DNA from: Larimichthys crocea
Taxonomy: Eukaryota > Chordata > Actinopteri > Sciaenidae
NCBI RefSeq assembly: GCF_000972845.2
Contig: NC_040011.1
Location: 23,673,062-23,737,061 of the forward strand
Length of the DNA stretch: 64,000 nt
Reading direction: 5' to 3'
The position numbers and the translations under genes are program-made. Positions within the stretch are counted from its first letter, which is position 1; each line of letters opens with the position of its first letter. Of this stretch, positions 37,501 to 47,522 are shown piece after piece. The notes below the pieces were generated by a model, which was given only the letters and a program-made list of their open reading frames with translations, was not told the origin of the DNA and did no database searches.

Positions 37501-40238
37501 GCCTTAATCTCCAATCTTTTGAGATATTTAGAAAGTGAAAAAAAAAAAATCACTGTAAGTTGAATAAATGGGAACCGTTGTACATTTCTTACACATTTTT
37601 TTCACTTGTTATTAGAAAATAAGATTTAGGATCCAAAAACTGACAGATAGACTGTTAGAAACTGAGATGTTTTGCAGTTAATCCTACCCATCTTGCACAT
37701 TTCCCTTAAATATTTGAACTATTTAGCTGGCTAGCGTCATCGACAGATACCTCTAGTGACTGCAAAAGGCAAATAATCTCATATGTCTCAATCGAAAGCA
37801 ACAACTGGTGAGCTGTACAGGAGTTTATCCTCAAACTGTTTGGAATAACATGCAGGTAAGACTAGAAATGACATAAAAGGAGTAGAGTTGTTTTTCTTTT
37901 CATATTTCAAGAAGCCCTAAAAAAGGATTGGTGAGTTGTTGGGTTGTTATTGGCCTGCAACTTGTCCACATGTTTACCAAGACTTTGGGTTGATGACAAC
38001 AAGACTAAATAGATGTTGTGCCTTTTAATCACAGGTTGAGCTAATATCATAAGACTGTAATGGTGGTTCGGAGTGTTTAAATACATGCTGGACAGGCCAG
38101 TCATGTATCAGCTGGTCTTCTTTCACACGTATTAATGCTGGAGAGGAGGTAGGGTTTGGATGCCCCGACCTGAAAGCTATTCACGATGTAGAAAAATCCA
38201 TAACATGACAAATCATGTGCTAAAAAAAGCCCAGATGGCGACGCTCTCTCTTTCCACCTCTCTCTTCATCACCTTATTATTATTTACAGCAGGTGGGAGA
38301 GGCGAGCTGGGCCAAGGCTTTGTCACCAGATCCAAGAAACAGGAACTAGGGCTGACAGATCGGTTTCACCAGCAGTCTTTGCCACCACCTTCCAACCACC
38401 ACCACCACCACTTCCCCTCCAGGCTGCAACCAGGACTGTTATCTGATAAATTCAGACAGCCTGTGACTGATTCAGCTAAACTGTGGTGAGAGAGGCACTA
38501 ATGGCAGCCGCAAGTCAACAATATTTCTTCCCTTCCATCCTTTCTTCAATACATAATATAACTGTAAATCTAAGATATTATTATGATATCAGAATATTGC
38601 CTAACATATCACATCTGACTATAATAAAAGTCTTATATTCCCAGATTCTGTTCCTCATTTTGTAAGACATTTTGATTTACTTTATGTCTTTGCTTCAATG
38701 GCATTGAAAAGCAATAACACTATTTCTTCACAATGCGAATGATAATATTGGATTACTGCTAAACCCTGACCCCTGACAGTGCTGCAATCAAAAAATGTCA
38801 CACAGAGGAAGAAAAACAAGACTGATTCAAAACACACGGGTCAGCTTGAGGTCCGATGGACAGTTTGTGAGTCAGGTTTGTTTTTGTTTGAAAGGTTTTG
38901 AACCTTTAAGGCCTCTGAACGTACCTGCAAACAGTGGTACAAGAATGTTGCCTTAATAATACATTTTTAAAAAATGGACAAAATAAAGATATCAGTCCTA
39001 AAATCGCTGATCAAAGAATGAGTGAACAGGACTAAGAATAAAATTAAGCATACTGTACTATCTGGGTTTCAATTCAAGAATAATAAGTGAGTCAATAAAT
39101 ATGAATTTTTGAAGTAACAATGGCAAAAAAAAGACAGATTTCAGTTTCTGTTCTGGTTCCTAATGTTAGTTTTTGCTGGTTTTCATGATGTTAATAATAA
39201 ACAGAATATCTTTCCATTTTTGGCTGGTGATCACACAAAACAAACCATTTGAAGATGCCACACTGGGCTCTGGGATATTGTGGTGGACATTTTTCACCAT
39301 TTCCAAAAGCTATACAGACTTAACTATTAATAAATTCATCAAGAAAATAACTCAAAGATTGATGGATGAAAAAGATCATTAGTTGCAGCCCTTGCGTTGA
39401 AAATGACTTTTGAGAGATCTATTACAACTACGTCCATTTAAAAAATGACTAATCATTTATTCATTTCCAGCCTCTAAAATATGAAGATGTTCTTTTTTTA
39501 TCATTATAAATTTTAGATCTTTAGTTGGACTCCCTATTATTATCTCTTCTATTTTGACACAAATAATTTAAAAAATGAGTGGTATTTTAAATAATAAAAA
39601 AAAAAAACTGATTTAAACTTCTCTACTGCTGATGGTGATGTTGTTCATCATATTTTCATCCTCTTAGGATCCATCATTCCATCATGACTTATTTATTTTG
39701 CAGACAGACTGGAGCTGTTGTGATGCCATCAAATCCAGCTCCCCTGCTGCTCATAGATGCAACAACATAAAAGCAATAATATATATATATATATGTATAT
39801 GTGGATAGTCACATTCACAGTGCAGATAACAGAGAGCCCACAGTGCTGCAGTGGCTTGAAACACAGGATGAAATGTGATCAATAAAGTCAAAGTTATATA
39901 TATTGAGAGCCAAATTGAGGCATTGAGTCCTCCCTTCTTCCCACAGGTAGCTCCCCCAGGTTGAAGGCTCAGACGCCCTGCAGGCCTGTCAGCTACAAGG
40001 TATGATGATGAAGGTGATGTGTGTGTGTTTTTTTTATTTATTTTTTATTGAACCCCCCTACATAAAGCACCAAATAAATCATCTGCAGTGAAGGTTTGAG
40101 GCATGTGACTGATACCCGCCCCCAGTGTGACCTGTTGTTCGGTGACTTACCAGATTTCGGTGGATAACGGTACACCGAATTGGACGGTATGTCCACTTCT
40201 TCCACGCCTATGTTTTGTCTGCTCGTTAAAGCTCCCAT
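17780..40238 (-). CDS. rnf157: RNF157, RING-type E3 ubiquitin-protein ligase (19 exons, 699 aa)
   Basis: Paralogue of mahogunin (MGRN1), a cytosolic E3 ligase. Exons: 40238-40151, 36824-36706, 33886-33798, 33401-33252, 31792-31675, 31570-31504, 31404-31361, 29879-29832, 29668-29597, 29474-29315, 28098-27986, 27888-27656, 26818-26716, 26561-26453, 24087-23873, 23786-23724, 23638-23590, 20425-20315, 17928-17780; 2,100 nt, in frame throughout. It starts MGALTSRQ, an N-myristoylation-like context. The N-terminal domain holds HFIMGGEKFD and TLRLVR. The RING finger is residues 278-316 (CVVC, CRHLCLC, CPIC). A Ser/acid-rich tail holds IPPGYE, GAIDQSSCTG and MSSMSGSY, which mark RNF157 rather than MGRN1, and it ends GPLIV. 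Human RNF157 is about 679 aa. The last two exons are the least conserved but fit in phase and resemble the vertebrate C-terminus. Largest introns: 1, 2, 14, 17 and 18. Confidence 0.95.
19350..19415 (+). repeat. rnf157: polypurine tract
   Basis: Nearly pure A/G stretch in the last rnf157 intron; a second, G-rich one lies at 20465-20545. Open frames of up to 144 codons across these tracts reflect composition, not coding. Confidence 0.7.
20980..21300. repeat. dispersed repeat with 'gttgggcgatatg' start and degenerate GATAC repeats
   Basis: Begins 'gggttgggcgatatgatgata', a frequent end of fish hAT-like nonautonomous elements. It passes into a simple stretch of diverged cgata/gatac units at 21225-21295. 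Located in the rnf157 intron 20426-23589. Confidence 0.5.
21340..21550 (+). repeat. dispersed repeat related to 48280-48470
   Basis: The string 'gtttagtttgtctgttctggg' with 'gaaacatgg' following is shared, with mismatches, with 48370-48412. The copies are in the same orientation. Class unknown; it is a known kind of fish interspersed sequence. Confidence 0.6.
22105..22180. repeat. imperfect CA microsatellite
   Basis: CA-rich tract interrupted by AA and TA units, within the rnf157 intron 20426-23589. Confidence 0.95.
34525..34567. repeat. (TG)n microsatellite, about 21 units
   Basis: Uninterrupted TG run in rnf157 intron 2 (33887-36705). The open frames running through it as Cys-Val repeats are artefacts. 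Confidence 0.97.
35205..35340 (+). repeat. short tandem repeat, unit about 21 bp, 6 degenerate copies
   Basis: Successive units built on 'aaagtcactaaaaccat...' with 20-22 base spacing (starts near 35208, 35230, 35251, 35271, 35292, 35314). It lies in rnf157 intron 2 and is read as a lysine/threonine-rich open frame by chance. Confidence 0.75.
35350..35480 (+). repeat. dispersed repeat, copy 2 (see 7210-7345)
   Basis: Contains 'ttctctggggaccatt', 'ggcaattcatccaatagttgaaat' and 'ggcatcgccatcactagag'. This is the same order of words as at 7210-7345 and the common fish version of this family. It directly follows the 21-bp tandem repeat. Confidence 0.6.
39137..39600. repeat. two adjacent copies of the 'gcagccct/gctgcaac' repeat family
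   Basis: 39137-39395 ends 'gatcattagttgcagccct', the reverse of the 14346 copy's start. 39420-39600 is a second, more diverged copy. Both are in rnf157 intron 1 (36825-40150). A further reverse-orientation copy is at 36225-36480. Confidence 0.5.
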
Positions 40239-40693
40239 TTCCAGTCAAATAAAGACCACACGGGTTAACGGGCATAACACTTCAGGGGGCTTCGCTTTGT
40301 TGTCGTCCGCGGCCGTCTCTCCGTTTTAGTCTCTATCATTTAATCCAGTTCGTGCTGCCCTGTCCATTTTCTGTCGGGTCCAAGCCCCGTCGTGAATGTG
40401 ACCGTCCTGGGGATTAGTTCTCCTGGCTGTGGCTTATCCCTCCCCGGTCAACAGTGCAGCTCCGTTTTGAGGCAGAAAACATCCGTTGTAGTCCCTTTAA
40501 TAACGGATAAGCACTCTCATGGTACGCCACAACCGAGCTCTCTACGAGCGAAATCTCTCCTGGTGCTTGCCTCTTTTTTTTCTCTTCACTTCACGGGTAT
40601 AGTATGTGCTCCCGGTTCCGCTGGATGTTGATCACATACCCCCGGTGCTTTTCGTTGCTGGATCCTGTCAAAGAGGTCTGCTGTGGCTCCACA

Positions 40694-40701
40694 TGACGTC
40701 A
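40694..40701. promoter_or_regulatory. perfect CRE palindrome TGACGTCA
   Basis: Full consensus CREB/ATF site, 456 bases upstream of the rnf157 ATG and 780 upstream of the srsf2 ATG. Seen directly; use in vivo is inferred. Confidence 0.6.
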
Positions 40702-40751
40702 GTCAGGCACAAATCCGGGCCGTGGTTTTTGCGCAGTCCTCCTCTCTCCGG

Positions 40752-40769
40752 CAGCAGCAGCAGCAGCAG
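40752..40769. repeat. (CAG)6 triplet run
   Basis: Six CAG units in the noncoding region between rnf157 and srsf2. Short and probably stable. Confidence 0.9.
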
Positions 40770-41223
40770 CTAGTACCCGACCCGATTTGTAACGTGACCT
40801 TCCTACGCCAAATGTGCGAGTAACGGTGACTGCAGTGCAGAGAGGACGGCTCTGCGTGGATCACAAAAAAATAAAATAAAATAAAATAAAACGGGGAAAA
40901 AAACAATATTAACCTCCTGGATATGAGCGGAGATGCTAGTAAACCGTTAACAATTTTAGCTTTAACTGACGGTTTTATTTGCAACAAGTAGCGTCATAGA
41001 AATCACACTGTTGGAGTTGTGTAGCGACATAATAACTAAAGCAACAATGTTTGGAGTTGATTAAGTATAAAAAATAATAATAATAATGGTGATAAATTGC
41101 TAATATTATATGTTTTTTTGTTAAATTAAGAGGAACAAAGGCGGAATAACGCTCCGGTATGGCCGTTAGTTGCGCCTCCGAGTTGCTAGGAGGCAGTGTA
41201 ACGGTTGAAGAACTTTTCAAGCA

Positions 41224-41305
41224 GCCAATCAGAGGAGGCCAACGGTGGGGGCGCAAAGAAAGGGGAAGAGGGGGAAAGGAAGCGTTATTGCCGCCATTTC
41301 ACGTG
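41224..41305 (+). promoter_or_regulatory. srsf2: srsf2 proximal promoter: CCAAT box, YY1-like site, E-box
   Basis: CCAAT at 41224-41228, a CCGCCATTT (YY1-type) site at 41291-41299 and CACGTG at 41300-41305 lie 180-260 bases before the srsf2 ATG. This is an arrangement typical of highly expressed housekeeping genes. There is no TATA box. Confidence 0.6.
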
Positions 41306-41480
41306 AAAGCAGCGCGGTAGGTACGATATCCAGGGCCAAACAATTTAAAAAATCAGGTCCAGTTTGAGTTTAGTAAACCGACTGGATATTTGTAAACTAT
41401 CAGTAACCGTTTTACCTAACGGAAGAGCCTACCGAGGTTCGTCTTAACTGGCCTGTTCGGTTGCTTTGAAGGAGACGAGA

Positions 41481-42451
41481 ATGAGCTACGGAAGGCCGCC
41501 GCCAGACGTCGAGGGGATGACCTCCCTCAAAGTGGACAACCTGACTTACCGAACTTCCCCGGAGACTCTGCGTCGAGTCTTTGAGAAGTACGGACGTGTT
41601 GGGGATGTCTATATCCCCCGCGATAGGTACACCAAGGAGAGCCGCGGGTTCGCTTTCGTGCGGTTCCTCGACAAGCGCGACGCCGAGGACGCCATGGACG
41701 CTATGGACGGCGCGCTGCTTGACGGGCGGGAGCTCCGGGTGCAGATGGCCCGCTACGGACGACCTCCGGACTCGATGTACAGCCGGAGAGGAGCTCCGCA
41801 ACGCAGATATGGAGGGTACGGACGAAGGAGCAGGAGGTATATTAGGACATTAGGGGGATTACTGCTAAGATGAGGAACTTGGGTTAGTGAGGCGCATCCA
41901 ACATTTACTACACCAAAGTAGTATGGAAAAAAGGTAGTTATTTAAAACTGCACCTTATTCTGCATGAACATGTGATGGCTGCATCTATAATGGGTTTAAT
42001 GACGTAAGAGTAGTTATCCATTAGGTGGCTGTTCATTAATACATAGATAATTACACCTGTCATTTGTTTTTGTTTTTTTTTCTGTTTTATTGATCTGTAT
42101 CTCTCTCTGACCACCACCAGCCGTTCAGCCAGTCCCCGCCGCCGCCGTCGAAGCCGAAGCCGCTCCAGGAGCAGAAGCCGTTCCCGGTCCAGGAGCCGCC
42201 ACCACTACAGCCGCTCCAGGTCCCGCTCCTACTCCAGATCCAGGTCAAGGTCCAGGTCCAAGTCGAAGTCCAAATCCAAGTCCAGAACCCCCAGGCGGAG
42301 CAAGTCAAAGTCTCCTTCCAGGTCCAGATCCCGCTCCAGGTCCAAGTCAAGAAGTCGAACCCCGCCATCCAACAGGGGGTCCAAGTCCAGGTCCAGGTCC
42401 AAATCCAAGAGTAGGCCTAAATCTCCAGAGGACAACGGCGCAGAGTGTTAA
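41481..42451 (+). CDS. srsf2: SRSF2 (SC35), serine/arginine-rich splicing factor 2 (2 coding exons, 228 aa)
   Basis: Nuclear splicing factor that binds exonic enhancers and recruits U1/U2 snRNPs. Coding exons are 41481-41836 and 42121-42451 (donor aggag|gtata, acceptor caccaccag|c), split in an AG/C serine codon. Residues 14-92 form one RRM with RNP2 LKVDNL (16-21) and RNP1 RGFAFVRF (55-62). Pro95, the residue mutated in human myeloid disease, is present in GRPPDS. Exon 2 encodes about 110 residues of RS/KS repeats and ends SPEDNGAEC. Human SRSF2 is 221 aa and has the same single intron position at the start of the RS domain. An alternative upstream in-frame TTG is not a credible start; the ATG begins the family-typical MSYGRPPPD. 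Antisense open frames over the RS region are shadows. Confidence 0.97.
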
Positions 42452-43780
42452 CCCAAACTTGGACACAATATGACGGTATTCAGGGGAAAGGGTGGATTAT
42501 ATTTCCTTCACATATTATAATCTTGAGGTGGCTTTCTGTCATCACTTGGGTTGGTATTCTGCAGTCTTGATGCTACGTTAGACATTTTCACGCAAGCAAC
42601 AAAGTCTGCAGAATCCTGAATGTTTTTTTTTAGAAATTCAAATAAGATTGGGACTGACTGTCGTCTACAGTCCCGGCTTTGTGTTTGCTTTACTTTGCCT
42701 GTATTCAGCCAACCTAAAGCACACACGGGCAACATTTGGGTTGATGTGACCTACTGTATCATAAAAATGGGGGGTTATTGATCACATTTGTACTCATGTC
42801 AGTGTGCATGGGAGGGACATGGGGTGCTTCACTCGAAACGTTCACCTAAATGTGGAATTCTTTCCTCCAAGCTGCGGAGTCCTGTTTGCAAAGGGAGGAG
42901 GAGGAGGAGGAGATGGGGTTGTGGCAGTGTGAGAGCAGTTAGTGTGTGACCCGCCCATGTGACCTGCCTGTTGCTGAGAGCGATGGCAGTTGCTAAAGGA
43001 GCAGGTCACCAAGGCAACGGTGGTTGCTATGGAGCAGGTCGTCATGGCGGTGGTTCGGGCTGTCAGTTGGTGTATGAGTTGGTGTGGTGAGGTACGTTCG
43101 CGGGGATCACAGGCAGATGCACTGAGCACTGTTCCCGCTACCCGTGCCTGTGGTTTCCTCCGCCTCTCACAAAGGGAACGCACCCCGAGGTTTGTTTTTC
43201 AAATATGCCGGAGTGTACGAGTCTTAATGGAGCTAGTTTTTAATGCAGAGGGGGCCAAGAAAGGTGTGTAAACAAATGTGAAAAGTGCTATAAATGTTAG
43301 GTATAATACACGAAGATGGATGCCCCCCGAAGGAAAAGGCAGTTTGATAAATGTTCAGTGTCAGGGTAGATGATCAGACCAGTATTACATTTAAATTCCA
43401 GTCAGGAGTTAAGATGGCTGCTTTTTGTTTTTGCTCTTGTCAACTCTGTTCTGTCTTTCCTTCCAGATCTCAGATGATTGAGCCTTTGCTGAGGACATCA
43501 GGAAGAGTCTCACATTGAGCAAGTGGACTCCACTATTACCACTGAATGCAGACTGAAAGGTTATTGGAGCTTGGTCTAAAAAATGTTTTAAATGTTTTAT
43601 TTGACTTAATTTGCCTAAACAAATTCTGTAATTTTGATGTAAGCATTGTTTGTAAAGTTGAGCATTTTGAAAGGGATTTGTAAGCTGTTGGGGGTTTTCC
43701 TTTTTTCTTTTTCTTTAAATTGGGTTTTTTTTGGGCATTTTGGTTACATTTGTAATAAATTCTTTTCTTTCTTTTTTTTA
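42452..43780 (+). other. srsf2: srsf2 3' UTR region with a candidate noncoding terminal exon
   Basis: A strong acceptor (polypyrimidine then ccttccag) ends at 43466, before sequence that starts atctcagatgattgag and ends after a polyadenylation signal AATAAA at 43754-43759. Upstream, a purine-rich (GGA)n run at 42893-42912 and a donor-like gtgag|gtacgt at about 43090 could bound a cassette exon from about 42987. SC35/SRSF2 is known to regulate itself by splicing introns in its 3' UTR, making the mRNA an NMD target, and this layout would fit. Exon limits are inferred; only the last acceptor and the AATAAA are clear. Confidence 0.55.
43754..43759 (+). terminator. srsf2: srsf2 polyadenylation signal AATAAA
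   Basis: Perfect hexamer followed by a T-rich downstream element, 290 bases into the candidate terminal exon. A second AATAAA at 44565-44570 could serve a longer transcript. Confidence 0.6.
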
Positions 43781-45566
43781 ATTAACGCAGATTTCTTTAT
43801 GAAATCCCTTGTTAAATACTCTTTCTGGTTGATATCTTTAGGAAGGAGTTTTATTTGCAGAGTTGATGTTGGACGTTCAGAGCCTTTACAGCTATGTTAT
43901 ACCACTCTTATTGGGGAAAATGGCTTACTGTACAGTGACATAAAAGCAAAACATTAAAGTATCGCTGTGCCACTTCAATTTGTGACTTGCTAATCCGGCA
44001 GCATTGCATTTTCCTTTCTGTCAAATCTCTTTTTTTTTTCTGTCTAGTTAAAAGTTGCTTTCCTATGACTCTAACCCTCTTTCTTGTGTATCTTTTGTGC
44101 ACTAGGCGCAGTTGTGTAGCAGTTGAGTAATGCTGGTTAGCTGTTAAGATGCGGTGCAGTGCGGTGGTGACATGGTGTGGCGTGTTGCGGTGCTGAGTGC
44201 CCGGCGCTGTTCCGGGGCTCGACCCTCCGCTGCCGTTTGCCGGTTTGTAAGCTCACAGGTGTGGCAGATCAACCATCCTCTCCTGTCTTGTGACCTCTCC
44301 TTCCCTCCATGTGCTGTACAGATTCTCTCCTCCTTCCTTTTCCTCTTTATTCTCCATCCTCTCCTTTACCCCCCTCCCTCCCTCTGTGGTTTATCCACTG
44401 TTTAACTGGTTTTGCTCGCTTTTTTTTTTTTTTTTTTTAAAGAGTCCAGTGTGACTCCTAGTGAAGGGTTTAAAAGGCAGTCCAGGCTGCTTAATGAATA
44501 ATTTTTGTGTATTGCATTCCTCTGTGAATCTCAACTGTCTTGTAATTTGCTTCAGGTGAATGCGAATAAACATCTTTGTCGTAAGTCGCCGGTGTGAATT
44601 TTGTCGTCCTGTCACTTGCAGACTAAAACATAACTGAACTTTCTTCATCACTATCAATAATTCTGTATGTCTCCACCATATGTATGCTCATTAAAGTCGA
44701 ATACCTGCTACAATATTGTCAAAAATCAAACTTTCATTGTAGGTCCAGTTTATATGAAGCATAATTTTATACAATACATGTAGGAGGTCTGAAAAATGTT
44801 GAAGACTCCCTGGTCTAATCTTAGATGGATTAAAGTTTTCTGTTATGGTTGATTTCCATCTTTCAGAGTTGACAAGCCATTTATGAGATCAGTGTAGTGG
44901 AGGGGAAAAAAGTGTTGCCTGATGGCTCTACAGTTAATGGTGTTGTACACAGCATGCATGCGTGTGACCAACGACCATATAATGACCCACACAGTGTGGG
45001 ATCTAAACGCAGACCATCGGTGCTAAAGTTTATCTGTTTAACTAGCGTGGACTCTTCTCGTGCTGCGACTTTATCAGTTTTGTCACAGAGCTGTGATGTT
45101 ATTTTGAGACTTGGTTTGTACATGTGAGAACTCTGCATAAACAGCTTCATTCAGCGTCTCTCCCTCCCCTCTGGCACCGTGAGTTACCATGGTTATAGGA
45201 ACGCTCTGAAACTTTGTTAGTTTGACGGTACAAAATCATGAATGTAGCCTGATTGTACCTCAATGCTGAAATATTGTATTATAACATGTAACATGTAAAA
45301 CCTGAGAGCTTCACTTTAATTATTAAGTATAAGTATGTAATGACAGAAAGGTGAAAGCTCACCATCACTCTCAGACTCTATTTAGTCCTGGTGCTGTTTG
45401 TATGATGTATTTTTCTGTTAAATGATGAGGCTCACTTGAAACTATATAATAGTGATTAATGATGAGAAGAAGTAGAAAAATAATTTAAAACAAGCTTTGC
45501 AAAAAAAGTTTGATTTCATAGATTAAAAAGACAATAAAGAAAAGTGTGAACAGAACAGCTGTTCAG

Positions 45567-45778
45567 GTGGGGTGTCCTTTAGCTCAGATGGCAGAGCATC
45601 CGCCCCATGTACAAAGGCTCAGTCCTTGCCGCAGCGGCCCAGGGTTCGAATCTGATTTGCAGCCCTTTGCTGCATGTCATTTCCCATCTCTCTCTCTCTC
45701 TCCCCCCACATTCCTGTCACTCTTCAGCTGTCTATACAATAAAGCTTGAAAAGGCCAAAAAATATCTTTACAAAAAAC
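45567..45778 (+). mobile_element. tRNA-derived SINE with 13-bp target site duplication
   Basis: A box TAGCTCAGATGG (45580-45591) and B box GGGTTCGAATC (45642-45652) lie in a tRNA-like head, followed by a CT-rich body and an 'aataaagc' 3' segment. Direct repeats aacagctgttcag flank the element exactly at 45554-45566 and 45779-45791, as expected for LINE-mediated insertion. The wide gap between A and B boxes and the lack of an acceptor stem argue against a working tRNA gene. Confidence 0.85.
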
Positions 45779-46189
45779 AACAGCTGTTCAGATCATCCTC
45801 ATGTAAAACACTGTTGGTCGAGTATTTAAACTTGATGGCTGCATTAGAGAACATGGTTATGAGTGGAGTGGCGCTGAAATCTTGTTTTTTAGCAGGTGTT
45901 AAGTAATGTAACCTGTAACATGTTTCATAAATTCATAAATCAAATTTTTCTTTTATCCATGTAATCTAACCACCAGTGGCATCATTTTAGAAGTGAGGGG
46001 GGCAAATTGTTCAGAGGTCTCCTTAGCAGCTAAAGAGCCACATAACCACAAACAGCACAGGACCAGGGAACAGACTTTAGGTCCACTGTCTCCTCTCTCA
46101 CCCTGCTCTTTTTATTGTGGCAATATGTGCAACAGTCAGCACAAGTTCTGTGCAGAAATTAAGGAGGAGTGGGATTATTCCTAGGAGGT

Positions 46190-46580
46190 AGAGTAACCAA
46201 AAATTAGTCAAGTAAGGGTATTGTTTCTTCAACCCTTACGTAGAAGTAAAAAGTACTCATCCAAATAATTACTTGAGTAAGAGTAAAAAAGTATTTAGTG
46301 AAAAAACTACTCACGTACTGTGTAACTTTTGAGTGACCTAACGTCTGATTTATTCATCAGATAACATTAATGCAATCATTCAATTTAAAATGATAATCAG
46401 CAAATTCAAGTACTTTAAACTTTAACTACCACAAAAATAAATTAAATCTTTTCAAAAATAACAGTCAAAAGAACACAAATATATTTATATTCTTATTTTC
46501 TACCTTAATTTCTAAGTGAGTAATCTTAGAGTAGTCAAAATAGTAACGTAACTCAAGTAAGAGTTTTGTTACTTTATAAT
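46190..46580. repeat. 'ttacttgagtaagagtaa' dispersed repeat
   Basis: Contains aattacttgagtaagagtaa near 46270 and ends near aactcaagtaagagttttgttact. Start and end are loosely complementary (agtaac.aaaa / ttttgttact), suggesting a nonautonomous DNA element. Sequences of this kind are very common in teleosts. Confidence 0.5.
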
Positions 46581-47004
46581 AATATTGCCCTGATCTGCCA
46601 CACCAAAAATACACAAAACAATATTTAATAAACCGTTTCTGATCACACAGACAGCGGTGTTTGTTTGCCGCCTCATCTCTGCCTGCTCATAATGCATTTA
46701 TAGGCATTATGAATTGAGTGGTCGTAATAGCTGTAAAGGGTGCGGGCACAGATATGGGAAGATACGCCGCGTCTGCTATGCCCATGCTAACTATATATTA
46801 AGGAGATAAATACACACAATTGATTAATTAAATTACATTTGGACATTAGAATTCTGTTTTCACATGCTCAGTTTAAAGATCCAACTTACACAAGAGTAAT
46901 GAAGGAACTTCCAAATCCTCACACATTCACTGAGAGTGGACTATTGCCATCTTGTGTCCAGAAGTTAAAGCAGCATTGTAACTTTCAAAAGAAGACATAA
47001 AACT

Positions 47005-47522
47005 TTGAATTCTGTGAACGTTCTCAGTCATCCATGTCATCTTTCTTCAAAAAGGTTTAGTCTGGGGCAACTGGGAGATCTGTGGGCGTTTCGCCTCACG
47101 GGAATATGTGTATTTGTACTAGGAAAGTTTGTAGATCTGCCAATTGCTCCACTTAGTTTGTTGTTGTGTGACAACTATTGCCAGAGTCGATGGTCACCTG
47201 AGGTCTGGTGTGGCCGATAGAGAGTCACATGAGGTGAAGTGTGAAGTGCTGTTCAGTCTCCTGGGCAGGGCTGAAAGGACAGCATTGTAGGTGGGGGATA
47301 AGTGGTGTCTGAGGCCTCCTCCTCTCTTCAGTGAAGGTTTCTCTACTTTGTACTATGTTACCTTGTAAAAGTAGAGAAACAATGGGCTGATCTACGAGCT
47401 TTCCTAGTATAAATAAACAGATTCCCCACCATTTAGTCAGAACTAAGAAGACTCTTGGATGAGAGGCGAAACGTCTTCACAGATCTACAACCAGTTGCCC
47501 TAGACTTAACCTTTTTGAAAAA
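47005..47522. mobile_element. 518-bp element with inverted ends and 10-bp flanking duplication
   Basis: Near the left end, cttcaaaaaggttta..ctggggcaactgg..agatctgtg..cgtttcgcctc (from 47045) is matched in reverse at 47460-47522 (gaggcgaaacgtcttcacagatct..ccagttgccctagacttaacc). Direct repeats acataaaact flank it at 46995-47004 and 47523-47532. No coding capacity. The terminal words are those of a widespread fish repeat family; class not settled. Confidence 0.75.

Larger units (their letters stand above)
40239..41480. promoter_or_regulatory. shared 5' region of rnf157 (minus) and srsf2 (plus)
   Basis: The two start codons are 1.24 kb apart in divergent orientation. The interval is richer in CpG than its surroundings, most clearly at 40240-40400 and 41150-41330, and carries recognisable promoter sites (listed separately). 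It also holds a (CAG)6 run at 40752-40769 and a (ATAAA)4 run at 40870-40891. It is too long for a classic single bidirectional core promoter; two neighbouring promoters are more likely. Transcription starts cannot be fixed from sequence alone. Confidence 0.7.

Noticed and set aside
38160..38489. 109-codon open frame in rnf157 intron 1 with a signal-peptide-like stretch
   Set aside because: Opposite strand to rnf157, no family resemblance, no splice or promoter context; probably chance.
41412..42435. Long antisense open frames opposite srsf2 (minus strand, up to 129 codons)
   Set aside because: They mirror the RRM and RS-repeat codons of srsf2; composition artefacts without family resemblance.
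45567..45778. tRNA gene suggested by clear A and B boxes
   Set aside because: No matching acceptor stem, A-B spacing too long, and a 13-bp target duplication identify it as a SINE.
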